The translations under genes and the position numbers were made by a program. Source: Candidatus Firestonebacteria bacterium RIFOXYA2_FULL_40_8 (GTDB lineage Bacteria > Oederibacteriota > D2-FULL-39-29). From it: a stretch of 5,312 nt of DNA. Location: NCBI GenBank assembly GCA_001778355.1, contig MFGS01000058.1, positions 17,177 to 22,488 on the forward strand, written 5' to 3'. Of this stretch, positions 4,359 to 5,312 are shown piece by piece (position 1 is the first letter of the stretch; each line of letters begins with the position of its first letter). The notes under the pieces were generated by a model that made no database searches, had not been told where the DNA came from, and worked only from the letters and a program-made list of their open reading frames with translations.

Positions 4359-5117
4359 ATGCTAGGATTACAGCTGTATACTTTGCGGGAGTTTCTAAAG
4401 ACACCGGCGGATATCAAAGCTACGATGAAGAAAGTCAAGGATATCGGGTACAAAGTTGTCCAGGTTTCGGGAATGGGACCGATTGAACCTGTCGAACTCA
4501 AAAAGATAATGAACGAAAACGGACTTATTTCCAACTCGGCACATATAAAATATGAAAGGCTTATAAACGAAACGGATGATGTGATAAAAGAATGTAAAAT
4601 CATGGGGTATGAGACATTGGCTTGCCCTTGGCTTCCGAAAGAAATGAGAAATGAAGAAAGCTACAAGCTTGTCGCAAAGACTCTTACTACGGCGGGGGAG
4701 AAGTTCTACAAGAACGGGATTATACTTACCTATCACAACCATGAGTTTGAATTCCAGAAATTTAACGGCAAGCTTGGTATAGAAATAATTTACGGGGAAA
4801 GTGACCCCCGCTATCTTCAGACCGAATTTGACACCTTCTGGGTGCAGTTTGGAGGAGGAGATCCGGCTGAGTGGATACTCCGGTTCAAAGACCGCACTCC
4901 TATCGTACACTTTAAAGATATGGGTATTATGCCGGATAAAAAACAGATAATGCTGCCGATTGGTGAAGGCAATATCAACTGGAAAAGGGTTCTTAGCGCC
5001 TTGAAAGAAGCTAAGACGAAATTTTATTATGTTGAACAGGATGACTGCAACGGTGCGGATCCTTTTGAATGTGTTAAAACAAGTTTGAATAATTTAAAGA
5101 AGATGGGGATAGAATAG
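4359..5117 (+). CDS. sugar phosphate isomerase/epimerase, xylose-isomerase-like TIM barrel
   Basis: The 252-residue protein has the fold and motifs of the AP-endonuclease-2/xylose isomerase-like TIM barrel family (IolE, YcjR and relatives). In order: LGLQLYTLRE (2-11) in strand 1; YHNHEFEF (125-132) with likely metal ligand Glu129; QTEFDTFWVQFGGGDP (154-169) with Asp158; PIVHFKDM (181-188) with His184; PIGEGNINW (200-208); YYVEQDDC (223-230) with Glu226. The Glu-Asp-His-Glu set is what this family uses to bind a divalent cation for aldose-ketose isomerisation, epimerisation or 3-keto-sugar chemistry. Length is normal. The exact substrate cannot be read from sequence. The start has AAGGAG 7 nt upstream. 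The gene has its own strong promoter and runs into a downstream EamA-type transporter frame, suggesting uptake plus conversion of a sugar-like compound. Its 3' end carries TTTAAAG at 5093-5099. Confidence 0.9.
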   Translation: MLGLQLYTLREFLKTPADIKATMKKVKDIGYKVVQVSGMGPIEPVELKKIMNENGLISNSAHIKYERLINETDDVIKECKIMGYETLACPWLPKEMRNEESYKLVAKTLTTAGEKFYKNGIILTYHNHEFEFQKFNGKLGIEIIYGESDPRYLQTEFDTFWVQFGGGDPAEWILRFKDRTPIVHFKDMGIMPDKKQIMLPIGEGNINWKRVLSALKEAKTKFYYVEQDDCNGADPFECVKTSLNNLKKMGIE

Positions 5118-5312
5118 AAAACCTCTCTTCGAATATAACAGCTCCGGACGAAGTTAAGGGCAGAAAGCTCGCTGACTTTAGTCTTGTCTTTATTGCACTC
5201 ATTTGGGGTGTTTCCTACACTATTGTCAAATGGTCGCTTGCTGATTCTGAGGCGCTTGCAAATGTTTGCTTCCGCATAGCTATTTGCGCGGTCGTGCTGG
5301 GGTTCATCGCCA
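5114..5312 (+). CDS. EamA/DMT-superfamily transporter, N-terminal part (start unclear, 3' end outside window)
   Basis: From 5168 the frame reads LADFSLVFIALIWGVSYTI, then VKWSLADSEALANVCFR, then a second hydrophobic stretch (IAICAVVLGFIA). This is the first-helix/second-helix pattern of EamA proteins, including the characteristic (L/I)WG in helix 1. These are inner-membrane permeases with ten helices in two EamA repeats; only about one and a half helices are visible. The frame is open from 5093, after a TAA at 5090-5092, but has no ATG, GTG or TTG before the GTG deep in helix 2. The coordinate given uses ATA at 5114, which would overlap the isomerase TAG; ATA starts are very rare. Alternatives are a -1 shift from the isomerase frame at 5093-5099, a sequence error, or a damaged gene. 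Direct succession after the isomerase implies co-transcription. Family call is good; start is poor. Confidence 0.6.
   Translation, partial: MENLSSNITAPDEVKGRKLADFSLVFIALIWGVSYTIVKWSLADSEALANVCFRIAICAVVLGFIA

Noticed and set aside
4395..4910. 171-codon minus-strand frame inside the isomerase gene
   Set aside because: It lies opposite a gene with conserved catalytic motifs; its product has no recognisable domain and no start signals.

Overview
The window is ordinary-looking bacterial chromosome of low to moderate GC by eye. It has good AGGAGG-type ribosome binding sites, sigma70-like promoters and rho-independent terminators. The mix of a class II aldolase, a long-form nucleoside diphosphate kinase and an IolE/YcjR-like sugar isomerase, with long AT-rich intergenic regions, suits an uncultivated, probably fermentative bacterium (Elusimicrobia/Omnitrophica-like is a guess). 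Nothing here fixes the taxonomy. I see no rRNA, tRNA, CRISPR array or transposase.

Left part (1-2410), plus strand: the C-terminal part of an M48-family membrane metalloprotease enters from the left edge. It is followed by an intergenic stretch with a 9-nt tandem microrepeat and an 84-bp nested palindrome. Next come a small GIY-YIG domain gene with its own terminator, and a gene of unknown function encoding a two-helix membrane anchor plus a HEAT-like alpha-helical domain. That gene ends at a strong, probably bidirectional terminator. A half copy of the palindrome and an inverted copy of the 9-nt repeat lie in the convergent gap that follows.

Middle (2512-4066), minus strand: ndk followed by a class II fructose/tagatose-bisphosphate aldolase gene, 51 bp apart. 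They look like a two-gene operon behind a good promoter (TTGACT-N17-TAAAAT).

Right part (4067-5312): a 368-bp divergent intergenic region separates ndk from a plus-strand sugar phosphate isomerase/epimerase gene. It is the most structured non-coding DNA in the window: a 12-bp perfect inverted repeat, three copies of GATTCCACYGAT around a strong extended -10 promoter, and a leader of about 143 nt with mutually exclusive hairpins. The isomerase gene runs directly into an EamA/DMT-family transporter cut off by the right edge, so the pair looks like a sugar uptake/isomerisation operon. The transporter reading frame has no ATG, GTG or TTG start in its usable region. It opens exactly where the isomerase gene carries a T TTA AAG heptamer in the right phase for a -1 shift. 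That is the most unusual observation here, although a rare ATA start or a sequence error would explain it more simply.
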